Positions 10,293 to 20,811 of a stretch of DNA of 64,000 nucleotides are shown in pieces. The DNA comes from Dipodascopsis uninucleata var. uninucleata (taxonomy: Eukaryota > Ascomycota > Lipomycetes > Lipomycetales > Lipomycetaceae): NCBI GenBank assembly GCA_030568195.1, contig JAJLTO010000006.1:744001-808000 (forward strand), read 5' to 3'. Position 1 is the stretch's first letter. Each line of letters opens with the position of its first letter. The notes beneath the pieces were generated by a model. That model was not told the origin of the DNA. It saw nothing but the letters and a program-made list of their open reading frames with translations, and did not search any database. The translations under genes were made by a program, and so were the position numbers.

Positions 10293-10817
10293 TTATGATT
10301 CAATTTGATCTTTCAATAATAAAGCTCTTGAATGTCTGTCTAGTTCTTGGACAACGTCCACAATGGACATGGTTGTTGGATCCACTTCAATAACTTTACC
10401 GTCCTCTGTAGTAGAGCAGGCTCATTAGTAACATCTCCTCAAATGCAATCAAATTAATAAGTTACAAGTATACATACTAAACTTTACTTGTATTAACGGC
10501 TTCTTCTCAGAACCATTGTTCAAAAATTCTGTCTGTAGCTTGATTGTCGGTCGGACTTTTGGTGGAATTCTCGAAATGAACACTCTTCCGGTTTTACCTA
10601 CGCATTCCCATGTTGTCAGCAAACAATATCCTAATTCATTCTTGATTTCAATAGAAGTAAAGACACCTCCGAATATATCATTCATAGCACTTAGTCCAGT
10701 TAATGGTAATACGGAGCTATCGTGTTGTTGCTTCTCTCTGCAGAACTCTTAGCTTTCCTTACCTTTTAAGAACGGATTCACCCGCACCAAGACCTCAGAA
10801 AAATAAGAAGTAATCAT
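10293..10817 (-). CDS. MRPL44: mitochondrial large-subunit ribosomal protein mL53 (yeast Mrpl44), three exons
   Basis: CDS complement(10293..10405, 10478..10597, 10763..10817), 95 aa. It is a component of the mitochondrial 54S/39S ribosomal subunit. Exon 1 encodes a start (MITSYFSEVLVRVNPFLK) like that of yeast Mrpl44, whose family begins with a beta-strand ending in NPF. Exon 2 has FISRIPPKVRPTIKLQTEF. Exon 3 has VKFKDGKVIEVD across the junction and ends in VQELDRHSRALLLKDQIES. All of these are family hallmarks. Introns of 165 and 72 nt have GTAAGG and GTATGT donors. Intron 1 carries TTGCTGAC and intron 2 TTACTAAT as branch points, and both joins keep frame. The longest single open frame here covers only the middle exon, so the gene is easily missed. 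There is no separate cleavable presequence beyond the N-terminal strand. Confidence 0.9.
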
Positions 10818-11275
10818 GCCGCTAAATCTATTCTAGAGTATTAAAATATATCTGGAATAAATATCCTACCGAGTACTAAAACAGTACATTAAAATTTAAG
10901 TGTTTTAAGCAAAAAAAGCTAACAAGCAGAGTAGCTTTGTCTACAAATTTTTTCGTGACTAGAATTACGACAAAATCGAAAACAGTGCGGCTCGACACTT
11001 CTTTTACATCATGTTTACGAAGGACGTCTCAGAAGTATAAGCAATTAAACTCTGCATTTTCTAGCTCTCCAATGATCAACGAATAAAAAACTAAAACAAA
11101 TACTTTTAGATGATAATATGCAATTGTAATATATAATCAAATAACACCTATAAAACGAAAACTTCGGTTGGACACAATCCTTGAAATGCCCCTTATTTCT
11201 ATTATCTCAGATGAATATATGTGCAGATAGAGCTTCTCTACTGTAATTTATGTTATACGGGAACTCGCAATGCCC
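10818..11275. other. 458-bp intergenic spacer
   Basis: I see no coding frame with splice support. The stretch is AT-rich with short A and T runs. It holds the promoter of mL53 (minus strand, reading left) and the 3' flank of the coiled-coil gene. Confidence 0.5.
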
Positions 11276-12385
11276 TCAGTCATCAAGTACAAGATAAACA
11301 TCGTCTTTGCATTTTGCTTTTCTAAATTCCTTTGGTTAGCATCACCTGATTATTGACAGTTCGCAAAAAATAAAGAATATAAATTCCTGAATATAAGAAT
11401 GTATAAATCATACGTACAATTGAGCAAGCTCTTGAGACTTCTTTTGAACTTCAGACTCAAGGGAAGCCATTTTTCTGAGAATAGTGCCTTGATCTGGAAG
11501 AGCGCGAATAACGCTTTTCAGATGATCTACATCTCTGTTCGATTTCTCTAGCCGATTCACTAGCTCCCGATTTCTTGACTCCAGTAGCATTATTTTCTTC
11601 TGCGACTGCGTAACTTCCATCTTCAAATTCTTACTTAAGAGACATACTTGAGTATATGCGGATTTTAAGGCGGAATAAGTTGTCATTAAAGAATGGAACG
11701 ACATGATCTTTGACTTAATATCTGCGATATTACTAGAAATAGTGTGCACGTCTACCATTTTATAGAGTGCCGATGCTCGCGCTTGTACTGGAGAAGCCGC
11801 GGCTGGTACAGATATTGAGCTTAGATTTTGATCAGCAGCCTTCAAGTCTTCTTGAGTACCTGATACAGAGGAGGGTGGTGGAGAAGGAGTAGGCAGTACG
11901 CATGATTCAGAATGAGAATTATCTGAAGTTTCTACCATGAGATTTAATTGTTCCTTCACGCTGATATCATCGTTCTTTCCATATGGAGGAGTTAAAACCT
12001 GCTCAGATGGCTGATACATCTCATTGACAAGTGCATCTGCCAACGCCGCGTCTTGCTCAGTCATTTCGGTCATGCCAGTCATGCCAGTCATGCCATCATC
12101 GTGAACTGAATCAGAATATCCAAAAAGCTCTTCGATTTCACGATTTATGTCATCTATACCTCCAGTATAATTCAATCCTTCTATTTTCACTTTCTTGCTT
12201 TTCGTGTTATCTGCGATTGATACGCAGTCATTGTGCTGTTCGAGACTCCGTTTGCTACCTATTTGAAACTCGATGTCGTCTTTCTGATTCTGTCCTTCGA
12301 CTGCTTCTACCCCAGAAATCGAACTAAGGCTTTTCTGTTTCTGCTTGTTGATTGTATCAACATTGATCCCCGGACTTGTAGTCAT
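11276..12385 (-). CDS. hypothetical coiled-coil protein, 337 aa, two exons
   Basis: CDS complement(11276..11321, 11418..12385), ATG at 12385. I do not recognise the family. The first 200 residues are polar and disordered-looking, with a basic patch (KSKKVKIEG), an acidic stretch (DDINREIEELFGY) and a GMT-repeat. Then come a proline/serine-rich linker and a C-terminal heptad region of about 110 residues (from SNIADIKSKI to LESEVQKKSQELAQ) that should form a coiled coil. The exon 1 frame would stop soon after a GTACGT donor at 11417. A 96-nt intron with a perfect TGCTAAC branch point ends at 11322 and adds 15 residues (KAKCKDDVYLVLDD) that continue the charged helix. The splice is well supported by signals but not by homology. 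A nuclear regulator or scaffold is possible, but this is not inferable. Confidence 0.65.
12060..12095. repeat. 9-bp tandem repeat inside the coiled-coil gene
   Basis: Four head-to-tail units of GTCATGCCA (the first diverged: GTCATTTCG). On the minus strand they encode GMT-GMT-GMT-EMT in the disordered N-terminal part. The unit length is a multiple of three, so copy-number change would keep frame. Confidence 0.85.
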
Positions 12386-13351
12386 TCAGAATTTTTAGTC
12401 TTGAGTAGTAAATAGACGTAATTAACAAAGTTGTTTAAATGTAAGGGAGGTAACTACTCAATGATAAATTTGCACTTGCTCGTGACAGTACGATCTTGTT
12501 CACAGCTCGTTTAACAATAGAAAGTAATATGATTGTAAGATTAATATCGCAGTTTGAGTATCTATATAAGATTAATTAATGTCACTAGAATCAACTTCTA
12601 CCTGCTAAATGCTGTTTGAGTAGGAACATGTCAAAATATTTTTATGCAAAAAATTATTTTTTTAAACTTGCACTGGGAGTAGATTATGCTAAAACCATAT
12701 TTGCGGTTTAACAATCTCTACATCTTACTTAAATAAGAGAATGTACTAGTATAAAAAAATTTCTATTAGAAAGAGAGATGAGAAGATATTACATTCCGCT
12801 AATATTACATATTGCATCAAAAAAAAATCGGATGACGAATGTTAAAAATGATACAAAGAAACATGCAAAGGAGAATTTGAGATCTAATTCACGGGAACTA
12901 AATAGTAGATGCCGACAAAATGCATCTTAATTATCTTCCATCCTGTCCAGTACGGCATGAAGAAACTTTTGTACATACAGCCGTAATAGCAAAAAAATTT
13001 TGATATGATATGAACATAATAAAACAAGAATACTTTTAACCCATAGCGCCAGTAAAAGGAACTAAAAATCTATGTATAGAAAGACTGCTCTCATAATCAA
13101 CCGCTTTATCCTAGTAACCTATTTAGAAAATTTTATCGAAACAATTCTCTAACGAAGTATATGGTGCATCATGATTAATTACTTCAACTCCAACAAACGG
13201 ACAGAAAGGAGAAATGTGGCCCAAACAAAGACTTCTAATACAGATGTGCGTCATGCATCAACTATCCGCCACGCACAACAATGGATAGTCAAAAAAATAA
13301 ACCGTCTAGAATTACGATAATGACCATTCAAAAGATGGCTGTTATATCAAA
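12386..13351. other. 966-bp intergenic region
   Basis: No gene seen on either strand. It holds the promoter of the coiled-coil gene at its left end and the 3' flank of UPS2 at its right. It is strongly AT-rich with A-runs near 12775-12830. No RNA gene signature was recognised. Confidence 0.5.
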
Positions 13352-14097
13352 TTAAACACTTGCTGTTTGAGCACTGTCAAAAATACCGTCCGGCATGGTG
13401 TCAGCAAGCTTCTTTAAAACCAGTTCAAAACCAAGTTTGCCAATAGCAGCATTCTGCTTAAAACGCTCAACAGACCATTCCTCAATCTTATTACACAAAC
13501 GATCTATTGCAGCATAAGCAACAATTCTAGCATTCTGATCGAAAACTGTCTTCGTAGGATCTGTCTTGCTCGGCGAATACATAACAGTCTCCTGGACACT
13601 TAGTAGATGGTTCATAGTTAAGTTCTGAGATCTCAATATTAAAGTCTTCTTGATGGGGTCAACCTCAGACACTTCTCGTACATAAGAAGTATCTCGTCCA
13701 CCGACAATCATCAATAGCCATCGTGGAATATTCTGTTTGCATGTGATCAATCTTTCCGTGGTGAGAATTCCAGTCTGCGGGTTAAACTCTCTTCTGAGGA
13801 CATCGACAGCCACGACATGAGTCGACATTTCATTTGGATATTTTCTCCATGCCGAAGCAGAAACCTATACATATATATATGTTAACGTTAGAAAAAATCA
13901 TCATCATCCTTAATGTATCATTCATTCACAATAGTTTGTCCGATTTAAAACCCATTACTTCAGCCTTCCCCGCTATTTCAATATTTCGACTCGGAAGTAA
14001 TACTTCCTGTGCCAAATGTCCCTAAAAATTCTTATTTATCAATACTTACATGCTCCCATGGATAATTAAAAGAACACTGAGAAGCGAAGAACTTCAT
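13352..14097 (-). CDS. UPS2: Ups2-like PRELI/MSF1 lipid-transfer protein, two exons
   Basis: CDS complement(13352..13864, 14050..14097), 186 aa. PRELI/MSF1 proteins sit in the mitochondrial intermembrane space with Mdm35; Ups2 moves phosphatidylserine for PE synthesis (established for yeast). Exon 1 gives MKFFASQCSFNYPWEH. Exon 2 continues VSASAWRKYPNEMSTHVVAV, then DVLRREF, TERLITCKQNIPRW, VREVSEVD and the C-terminal WSVERFKQNAAIGKLGFE helix, all aligned with Ups2 across its length. The 185-nt intron has a GTAAGT donor, a TTCTAAC branch point and a TATAG acceptor, phase 0. Resemblance is to Ups2/Ups3 rather than Ups1 (HVIAVDVLRRE-type core). The C-terminal tail is about 40 residues shorter than in S. 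cerevisiae Ups2. Confidence 0.92.
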
Positions 14098-15635
14098 TCT
14101 GATAATTAATTATGCTTTGCCGCAAATATAGTTCTCTATGCCGATGAAATTAATAATCAATGTATGTTCACTGATTGAAAATTTTGCTTCTCTACAAATG
14201 CTTTTCTAAAGAAATCTCGCGTCGCTTAAGACTAAATCTATATATTTAACAAAAGCATTAACAAATATATGTATGCACTGAATGACACGTATTTGCAAAT
14301 TATAGAAGTATCTAATCTAAAGAATTCATATGTTTATTGTCACGCTTATCCAACGACAAGTATATCTAAGATAGTGTTCTGTATGCTATTCTAACATTTA
14401 CCACGAATCATAGGCAGCTATATATATGGTTTGGTACAACGCTACGGTTTTTTCACGGGCGGCGAAAAAAATAGAGAAAGAACAGTAAGGTTTCACTGGT
14501 TTCCCGAGTTATTAGCGCTGCTACCATGTTATATGTGTATATCTGTATTACATATATGCATTATCTGTATTAAAGTCTCGTTTTTAAGTAAGTTGCACGC
14601 AGATGTCTTCTATTTTCGTCTTAGTGCATTTTCGACAGCGATCCGAAAATTCCCCTTCATTAGCCACCAAAGTGGCAAGTGTGGCGAGCATGAACCACAT
14701 ATAATGCGGCTCAGATGAGGAGCTCGGCGTAGACCTGTGGTATTTACTAGCTTAAGAGGTTAAGTGCTTCTAGAAATGAGATAAGCGGTACACGCTACTG
14801 AATTTTTTTTGGATATTTCCAGGTCTAAGGTATTCTTCAAGATAGGAGGAGGATATGCGAAGATAAAGATTGGTAGATTCTATTGCGCTTAGCGTACTTC
14901 TAGACCTTGTTGTTGGCAACAACTTTCGAGTTCATAGACTTCGCACTATACAGAAGATTGTAAAAATCTACTATGCCAACAGCTAGAAGGAAGACTAGAA
15001 TAAATAAATAAAATTATTAGGCTATATAGAATTCTGGAAGACATACATATACTTTGATCGTTGTCTGATTGCTCATATAGACGTCTGCTTGATACAAAAC
15101 GAAACTTTGACGAAAGTGTACGTAAACCGTCGCCATATATCTGACTGGGAATGAAATGGAAGAATCAACGTTATGGAAATATGCGTCATCCTGAGAAAGA
15201 TGATGTAGAGAGTATATAATAATAAACTTTGAAAGAAATTTATTATTCCAAAAAAGCTGGGTCTTAGATAAATCAAGTTCGTTTAATATATATTTATTCA
15301 ACGTTCTGAAGATGCTATAATATGTACATTTAATTGCGTGTAGTCGTATAAAATTGAGTGATCTCGTCGCAGCTCACAGATGACATGACAGATTAATTGA
15401 TGATTACAATTCGACTCAAGACTATAAAGTATAAGAGCACTATGTATCTCAAAAAATGCTCTGTTATTGTCATTTCATTTAAGACACGAACAAGCTGTAT
15501 AAAATCACACTTGGCCGGGATATAAGTAACTCCGTTACTTACTCTGTGTCTTTCTGCCATAATCGTTCATCGTGGGCGTATAGGGTCGCAATTCTATAGA
15601 CATTTTGATACACATTAGTAATAGAGCAAACGATA
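14098..15635. other. 1.5-kb intergenic region without a supported gene
   Basis: The right part is the 3' flank of the next minus-strand gene; the left part is the UPS2 promoter. Open frames here lack homology and are AT-driven. The only coding-like item is a 38-codon minus-strand frame (14700-14584) starting MWFMLATLATLVANEG, which resembles a secretion signal followed by a short Cys/Lys-rich segment. I cannot support it as a gene. No tRNA or snRNA signature was seen. Confidence 0.45.
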
Positions 15636-16334
15636 TTATACTGTAAATAGATCATCAGCCTTACCTGCATCAGGTACGAAATAATAGTTCTTCACTGGAT
15701 TCTTTGTGCCTACAGCTCGCATCTCGACATTTTTTTGAAACTCATTTAAGGCCTCGTCGATCGATGAGGGCTCGATGCCTGCCTCGATAAGTTGCTTTCT
15801 CAAGATGCCAACATGAATCAATGCCAGAGTGCTATTACGATTATATGCACTTAAATCTCTGGCTCTAGCTTGTTCACTGCTAATGATTTTCTTTTCAGCT
15901 TCTTCCACAATCTTCTTTTGGGTTAGAGCACTAAAAGATCTGAGATCTGACATCTTCTTGTCATACTCCTCTCGTAGTGACTTCATGTCGAACCACAGAT
16001 ACAGCAAACCGGACACTGCAATGATCAGTGCCAACTCTCTGAGAGCTGCTGATGAAGTCGCCGACGCAGTCGAATTAGTCCCTTGATTCATATTATCCAA
16101 TGATTGTGAGTCTACTCCTCGTTGATTGAGAAACCACGTACTTTTGCTGCTGCTGTTACTATTCCCAGTTCCTATTTTACTTGGCCCTTCAAGAGGTTCA
16201 GGTGTATTTCCGTCAGAAAAATAAGTTGGCAATCGAGTTGTGTTTCGATTATTTGCTCTAGGAGAAACAGTTGAGAGTCTCCGGTCAATAATATTCTGGA
16301 AGCCATTCCTCGCTATACGTCGTATATGATTCAT
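15636..16334 (-). CDS. mitochondrial single-span inner-membrane protein (unknown), 232 aa
   Basis: Uses the ATG at 16334; the frame extends upstream without an ATG. The first 25 residues (MNHIRRIARNGFQNIIDRR...) form a basic, amphipathic segment with no acidic residue until Asp16, typical of a mitochondrial presequence. A Ser/Asn-rich linker follows. Then comes one hydrophobic span (LRELALIIAVSGLLYLWF, about residues 98-115) and a charged helical domain (KSLREEYDKKMSDLRSFSAL through the EEAEKKI stretch) likely forming a coiled coil. The topology suggests an inner-membrane anchor with the C-terminal domain in the intermembrane space or matrix. I cannot name an orthologue. The gene lies 1.3 kb upstream of UPS2 on the same strand with no evident link. 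Confidence 0.7.
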   Translation of the reverse strand: MNHIRRIARNGFQNIIDRRLSTVSPRANNRNTTRLPTYFSDGNTPEPLEGPSKIGTGNSNSSSKSTWFLNQRGVDSQSLDNMNQGTNSTASATSSAALRELALIIAVSGLLYLWFDMKSLREEYDKKMSDLRSFSALTQKKIVEEAEKKIISSEQARARDLSAYNRNSTLALIHVGILRKQLIEAGIEPSSIDEALNEFQKNVEMRAVGTKNPVKNYYFVPDAGKADDLFTV

Positions 16335-17024
16335 TTTCGCTTCCGATTCCTTAATGACCAAAAATTAGACTTCCTACCTATCAACCGTGACCTAATAACT
16401 AGCCGATTATATATAACGTAATGATAGAGTCTTTAATGTATTATTAGCTGGTAGATTGGAAGTGGTCGGTGTGTTTAGTAGAGAGAGTCTTAATCAAAAT
16501 TGGAAAAATTTCACTCGGTGGGAAGTTTCAACATTAATCCACCATACACGGAAAACGAGAAATACATAGGGAAAATAGCTACTTTTTTCAACTTAATATT
16601 TTCAATTAGCAATTATGTATACTATATTATAGAAACAAATACGTAAGCTATGCATAATTTCTAGTCAATAAATTCATTCTGAATAGTCTAGGTATCGGTA
16701 AGAAAACCAGACGTATTAAACGGTATTTATCTTTGAACTTAAGCATAGAAAAGATAAATTTATATTTTTAATTTAATAACTCCAGAACAATTAAAAATAA
16801 GATTCTATTTTTTATCTTAAATGAAACAATGACAATCAATATTACTTATTATAACGCAATTTTTTGAAATGACTGTATATGGCAGAGACCTCGGAGTTGT
16901 TGGTGGTACCATATAATTGAAATTATAAATCATCTGAATGATTTGACCATAAATTACAGGTCGTAAATATGAACTATAGTAGAAATCAACCTCATCGCCT
17001 CCCATTACACCATTATTTCTTAAA
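16335..17024. other. 690-bp intergenic region
   Basis: AT-rich promoter of the mitochondrial membrane protein (left) and 3' flank of the trehalase gene (right). A minus-strand open frame at 16817-17077 is the 3' flank plus part of the last trehalase exon in the wrong frame. I see nothing else. Confidence 0.5.
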
Positions 17025-19769
17025 TTATTCAAATGCAGCTTTGCTAGAGTAAAATAACTGTGGAGGAGTACATGCACCTAGCGCTCTGCGAGCATGACTC
17101 GTGACCAAAGTCAGACCAAGATTGTATGACGCATTCACCCATCCAAATCTATATAAATTACCTGTTAGTGGTAACCTTGACTAGAAACAGATATAAATCA
17201 ACTGTTCTGTAATATATACTCACCCTTCTTTCGCTACTCCTTTGAAATTAGCACCCTGATTTCCATATTCAGCGTCGACTCGATGAGGATCAACAGGTCG
17301 TGTAACATCGTACTTTTCGACCACAATTCCATTGTAATCAACAAACGCCTTTGTCATCATGTAAAGCCATCGATAGACAAGCCTTTCAGCCTCTTCCTCG
17401 TATCCATAACGAATGAGACCAATCCAAGCTAAAATTTGCTGTGGTGCCCATCCATATGGATAGTCCCATTGACGATTTGGACGATCTATTCCTAGCTTAC
17501 CTCTGGACTTCTCGGTTCCTGATACTAAACCACCAAATTCTTCAAACTTAGGTAAGGCATCAGCCACAAGCCGAGCAGCTTGCTTCGGTGAAGCACAACC
17601 TGCCCACATCGCCCAGAAAGTCGTGGCAGATTCATAGTTAGTGATTTTCTGCTTGGCAGTATCATAGTCAAAATACATTCCCTCTTTCTCATCCCAAAGG
17701 TAGTTGTCAATCAGAAGTTTACGCTTGCGTAGTCTGCGATCCCACACAGCAGAAGTCTCAACAGAACCATCCTCCATAACGAGCTTGTCACCAAATTTGG
17801 TCCGAATCGTATGGGCAATATCAGCTTCGTATTTATATAACAGACTGTTCAGATCGATGGTAGCTAAATCAGCACATTTGTTCTCTAATCTGTAAGATGT
17901 GTCATGTCCTGACTCCCTGACAGCTCTATCATGAAGGAAATATGTATCCAGTTTCGGCTCTTTAATTTCACCATCATTGTACATGCGTTGAAATTCATTC
18001 AATGAAACATTATGTTTATCCGCATACGGTTGAAGCAGCTGTGCGAAATGACTTGCTTCTGTCTCAGGTGGGATTCCCAGACCTTCCGGACGATAACGCG
18101 ACAAACCGGTGATAGGGTCTAGTCTTGGCTTGGACGTCCAGACTTCCTTATATTCTTTGATAGCAGCTCTGAAGGCTTCCCGTAGAAAGTCAAGCGAATC
18201 TGGCGCATGCTGGATTCGCTCATACACACGAAGCGCCATGTCAGTTAAGAATGGCGGTTGCGAGCGGCACAAGTAGTAAGATCGATTCGCATTTAAAACC
18301 TTACCGTAATACTTGATCTCAAACACATGATTCTCAACCATGCCCTTTGCTAAGTCGACACGGTTATCGACCAAGAGTCCGAGAGCAATCATATAGGAAT
18401 CCCATCCGTACAGTTCGTTAAATCGTCCTCCAGGTACAACAAATGGTTTACCTCTCAAAGTCTCCTTACCATTAGCATCTACAACCTTATCCATTGCTAA
18501 CGCAAGAAGACCAGGCTTATCATTGACGGATTTCACCCATTCCGGGGTTATCTTTTCAGGAAGATACTCGACCTGAAGCGGAAAATATGGTCGCTTTCTT
18601 GCTTCTTCCATATAATAATCATATTGTTCACGTTGTCCTCTCGGTATATAAATTCGAGGTTTTTGATCTTTCGATCGATTTTTTGGGTCCACTGTGACGA
18701 TTTCAAGCAAAGAAGCATCAATCCTTCGAGTAAGTGCATCCCAAAATTGAGTACGAATTAGACGGGACAGACGGTTAACGGGATTTTCATTTAGTCTCTG
18801 CTCGTCGAGTATAATAGACTTTCGACCATATTCCTTTGCAAGTGTTAACTCCTGCAGAAGGTTGGAAAGCATATATGTTCCTCGGATGTCAAATTTATTG
18901 AATCCATTAGAATTTACTGTTCCTAATTGGAGAACTTTCGGCCCAAGATCCTCTATTGTGATTTGCATATTTCCATCCGTGTCTATATTCGTACCCCACA
19001 ATTAATATCCATCAACAAAATAAATGCTAGTTCGCAGTCACACAAACTTATCCCCGAAACACTGCGTATATACCATACCTTCACGCTCTAGAAGCGCTTG
19101 CATGGTCGAGTTAACATCGACCAAAAATTTTCTGGGGACCATAGACTGTGCATCTAGTGAGTAATATAACCGCCAAAAGTTAGTAACTCATCAAGAAAAT
19201 TGCGTATTCCCTGGAAATTTGCCTCTTCGCATCCCTTATCTTTCCCCAACATACCTTGAGAAGCCCGTCGTCGAGGAATAGGTGCAAAGTCAGAACCAAA
19301 TTTTGGATACTCCGTTTGGACCTACATAGGCGATACAGCCGTATCAGTCAGTGATCAGTCAACTCCTCACTTCATCTAATAACTTGAAGCAGAATCGAAT
19401 CAGAGAGCCACTCTGTACCACCAAACCAAAAATGTAGAATGCTGCGAAGCGAACGCTTTGAGAATACAACGAGAAAGCCATATCAAATTTAAAGCTTCGC
19501 ATCACAGCTATTGCTGTGCTGCAGTAAAACAAAACAAAACAAAACGACAACCAGCTTTCAGAGAAGAGATCACGCATATCTACAGAGTAGTAAAGTTATC
19601 ATACCGTAGAAAGTGTCCTAGTGCGGACTAGATTTCCGTTTACTTTATGTGTCGTAAAATCAGTTTCAGGACCGTAGTAGACCTGAGCTTCTGAAAATGG
19701 ATCTATCGATCCTACCGACGACGCTGACGGTGTCCTATTACCGTTAACTTGCTGTGTGCCTGTCGACAT
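17025..19769 (-). CDS. NTH1: neutral trehalase (alpha,alpha-trehalase), five exons
   Basis: CDS complement(17025..17148, 17224..18982, 19079..19153, 19255..19321, 19605..19769), 729 aa. GH37 enzyme that splits cytosolic trehalose to glucose when stress ends. Trehalase signature 1 ([14 protein letters not shown]) and signature 2 ([10 protein letters not shown]) are intact. The short N-terminal exons hold the regulatory region. It has a PKA consensus RRRAS (72-76), matching the phosphosites that recruit 14-3-3 proteins in yeast Nth1. It also has the calcium-binding loop [12 protein letters not shown] (103-114), identical in pattern to yeast. The last exon supplies [14 protein letters not shown]. 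All four joins keep frame, with donors GTATGA, GTATGT, GTATGG and GTGAGT. Length fits Nth1 (751). A GTAAGT at 20017-20022 with an acceptor near 19792 suggests a possible 5'UTR intron (weak). Confidence 0.95.
19526..19545. repeat. (AAAAC)4 microsatellite in trehalase intron 1
   Basis: Four AAAAC units lie inside the 283-nt first intron of the trehalase gene. A simple repeat with no function implied. Confidence 0.8.
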
Positions 19770-20811
19770 CCCTTCACACTATTAATGACTACTAGTAAAG
19801 ATGCAGACTACACTCACCACCAGGAGTGATTTATATTATAAAAAAAGAAGATATTAAAAGTTCTCTCGGTATTTGAATCCTATGTATACCGTATACAAAA
19901 AAAAGAAAAAGAAAGAATGGCTGTGAGTATTTTTTTTGAATGGCCACACTATTTTTTTTAATCACCACTAAGATGTATAATATAAATCCCAAAAGTATAT
20001 GATCAAGATGGTGATACTTACCCGAATAAAATGAGGGCTGCTAAACTTTTCGAGATTTCCTCTTCAGATCAAATAATGGCTACAAATGGGTATCACTGCA
20101 TCAATGTATTTTACTTTCATGTACAGTGCAAATATCAGCGCCTGTAATGTCTGACTTTATGACTGCTAAGACGGCTGCGTGTTAACCACAAAAGTACTTT
20201 CAGGAAAAACTGTGAAACGATTCTGGCACAAATAGATCCTGTTTTTAACCTTTGATTTGCAACGGATGCTATAAAATACGGTTCATACTCGTTCATATAT
20301 AAACATTACAGTATTGATTATAATCATACATCCGGATATATAAGGGAAGAGTTTGTGTAGGACGTATCGTAGTGGAGAAAAAAACCGCCATGAAATTCTT
20401 ACGCACCGAAGGTCATGCGTGTCCTTCTTTCCTACTCCTTAGTATCAGTATAGCCTATTTATAGAAACAAGCTTCACAATTCAATATTACTCAATCGACT
20501 GAACGCAGCTGTGCTCCGCTCGAGTGTATGTAGAATATTGTAAAAAATACCAGATCAAAAGTGCCTCATATAACAAGGAAAAACATTGCTCTACTAGAAA
20601 AATTATGTGTTTGACTATTAATATTTAGTTAGTAAGGAGCGTTTTGCGTTATGTCCCATGCAGGGCGCTGCTTTTTTTTTCCCGTAGAGCATTGAGTAGC
20701 ATACCTGGACAAAAAGCGATTTCGCTTTCTTTTCCGTCTTGTAGGCCAAGTTATTTTAATAAGACTGAAAATACTGGAATCAACGGAAAAATTAAGTAAT
20801 AAAATAAAAAA
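19770..20811. promoter_or_regulatory. 1.0-kb divergent promoter of trehalase and CLF1
   Basis: No coding frame. T- and A-runs occur at 19886-19960 and 20670-20685. I looked for stress-response CCCCT/AGGGG elements expected near a trehalase gene and saw no convincing cluster. An ATACTTACC string at 20014-20022 resembles the U1 snRNA 5' end, but nothing after it supports a U1 gene; read in reverse it is a GTAAGT donor. Confidence 0.4.

Noticed and set aside
14431-14718. Plus-strand 95-codon open frame
   Set aside because: Lacks homology and splice support. Its hydrophobic runs follow from AT-rich sequence, and the opposite strand has a different short frame over the same bases.
20013-20023. 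U1 snRNA-like ATACTTACC string
   Set aside because: The following sequence shows no Sm site or U1 stem-loop. The reverse strand reads as a GTAAGT donor, possibly a 5'UTR intron of the trehalase gene.
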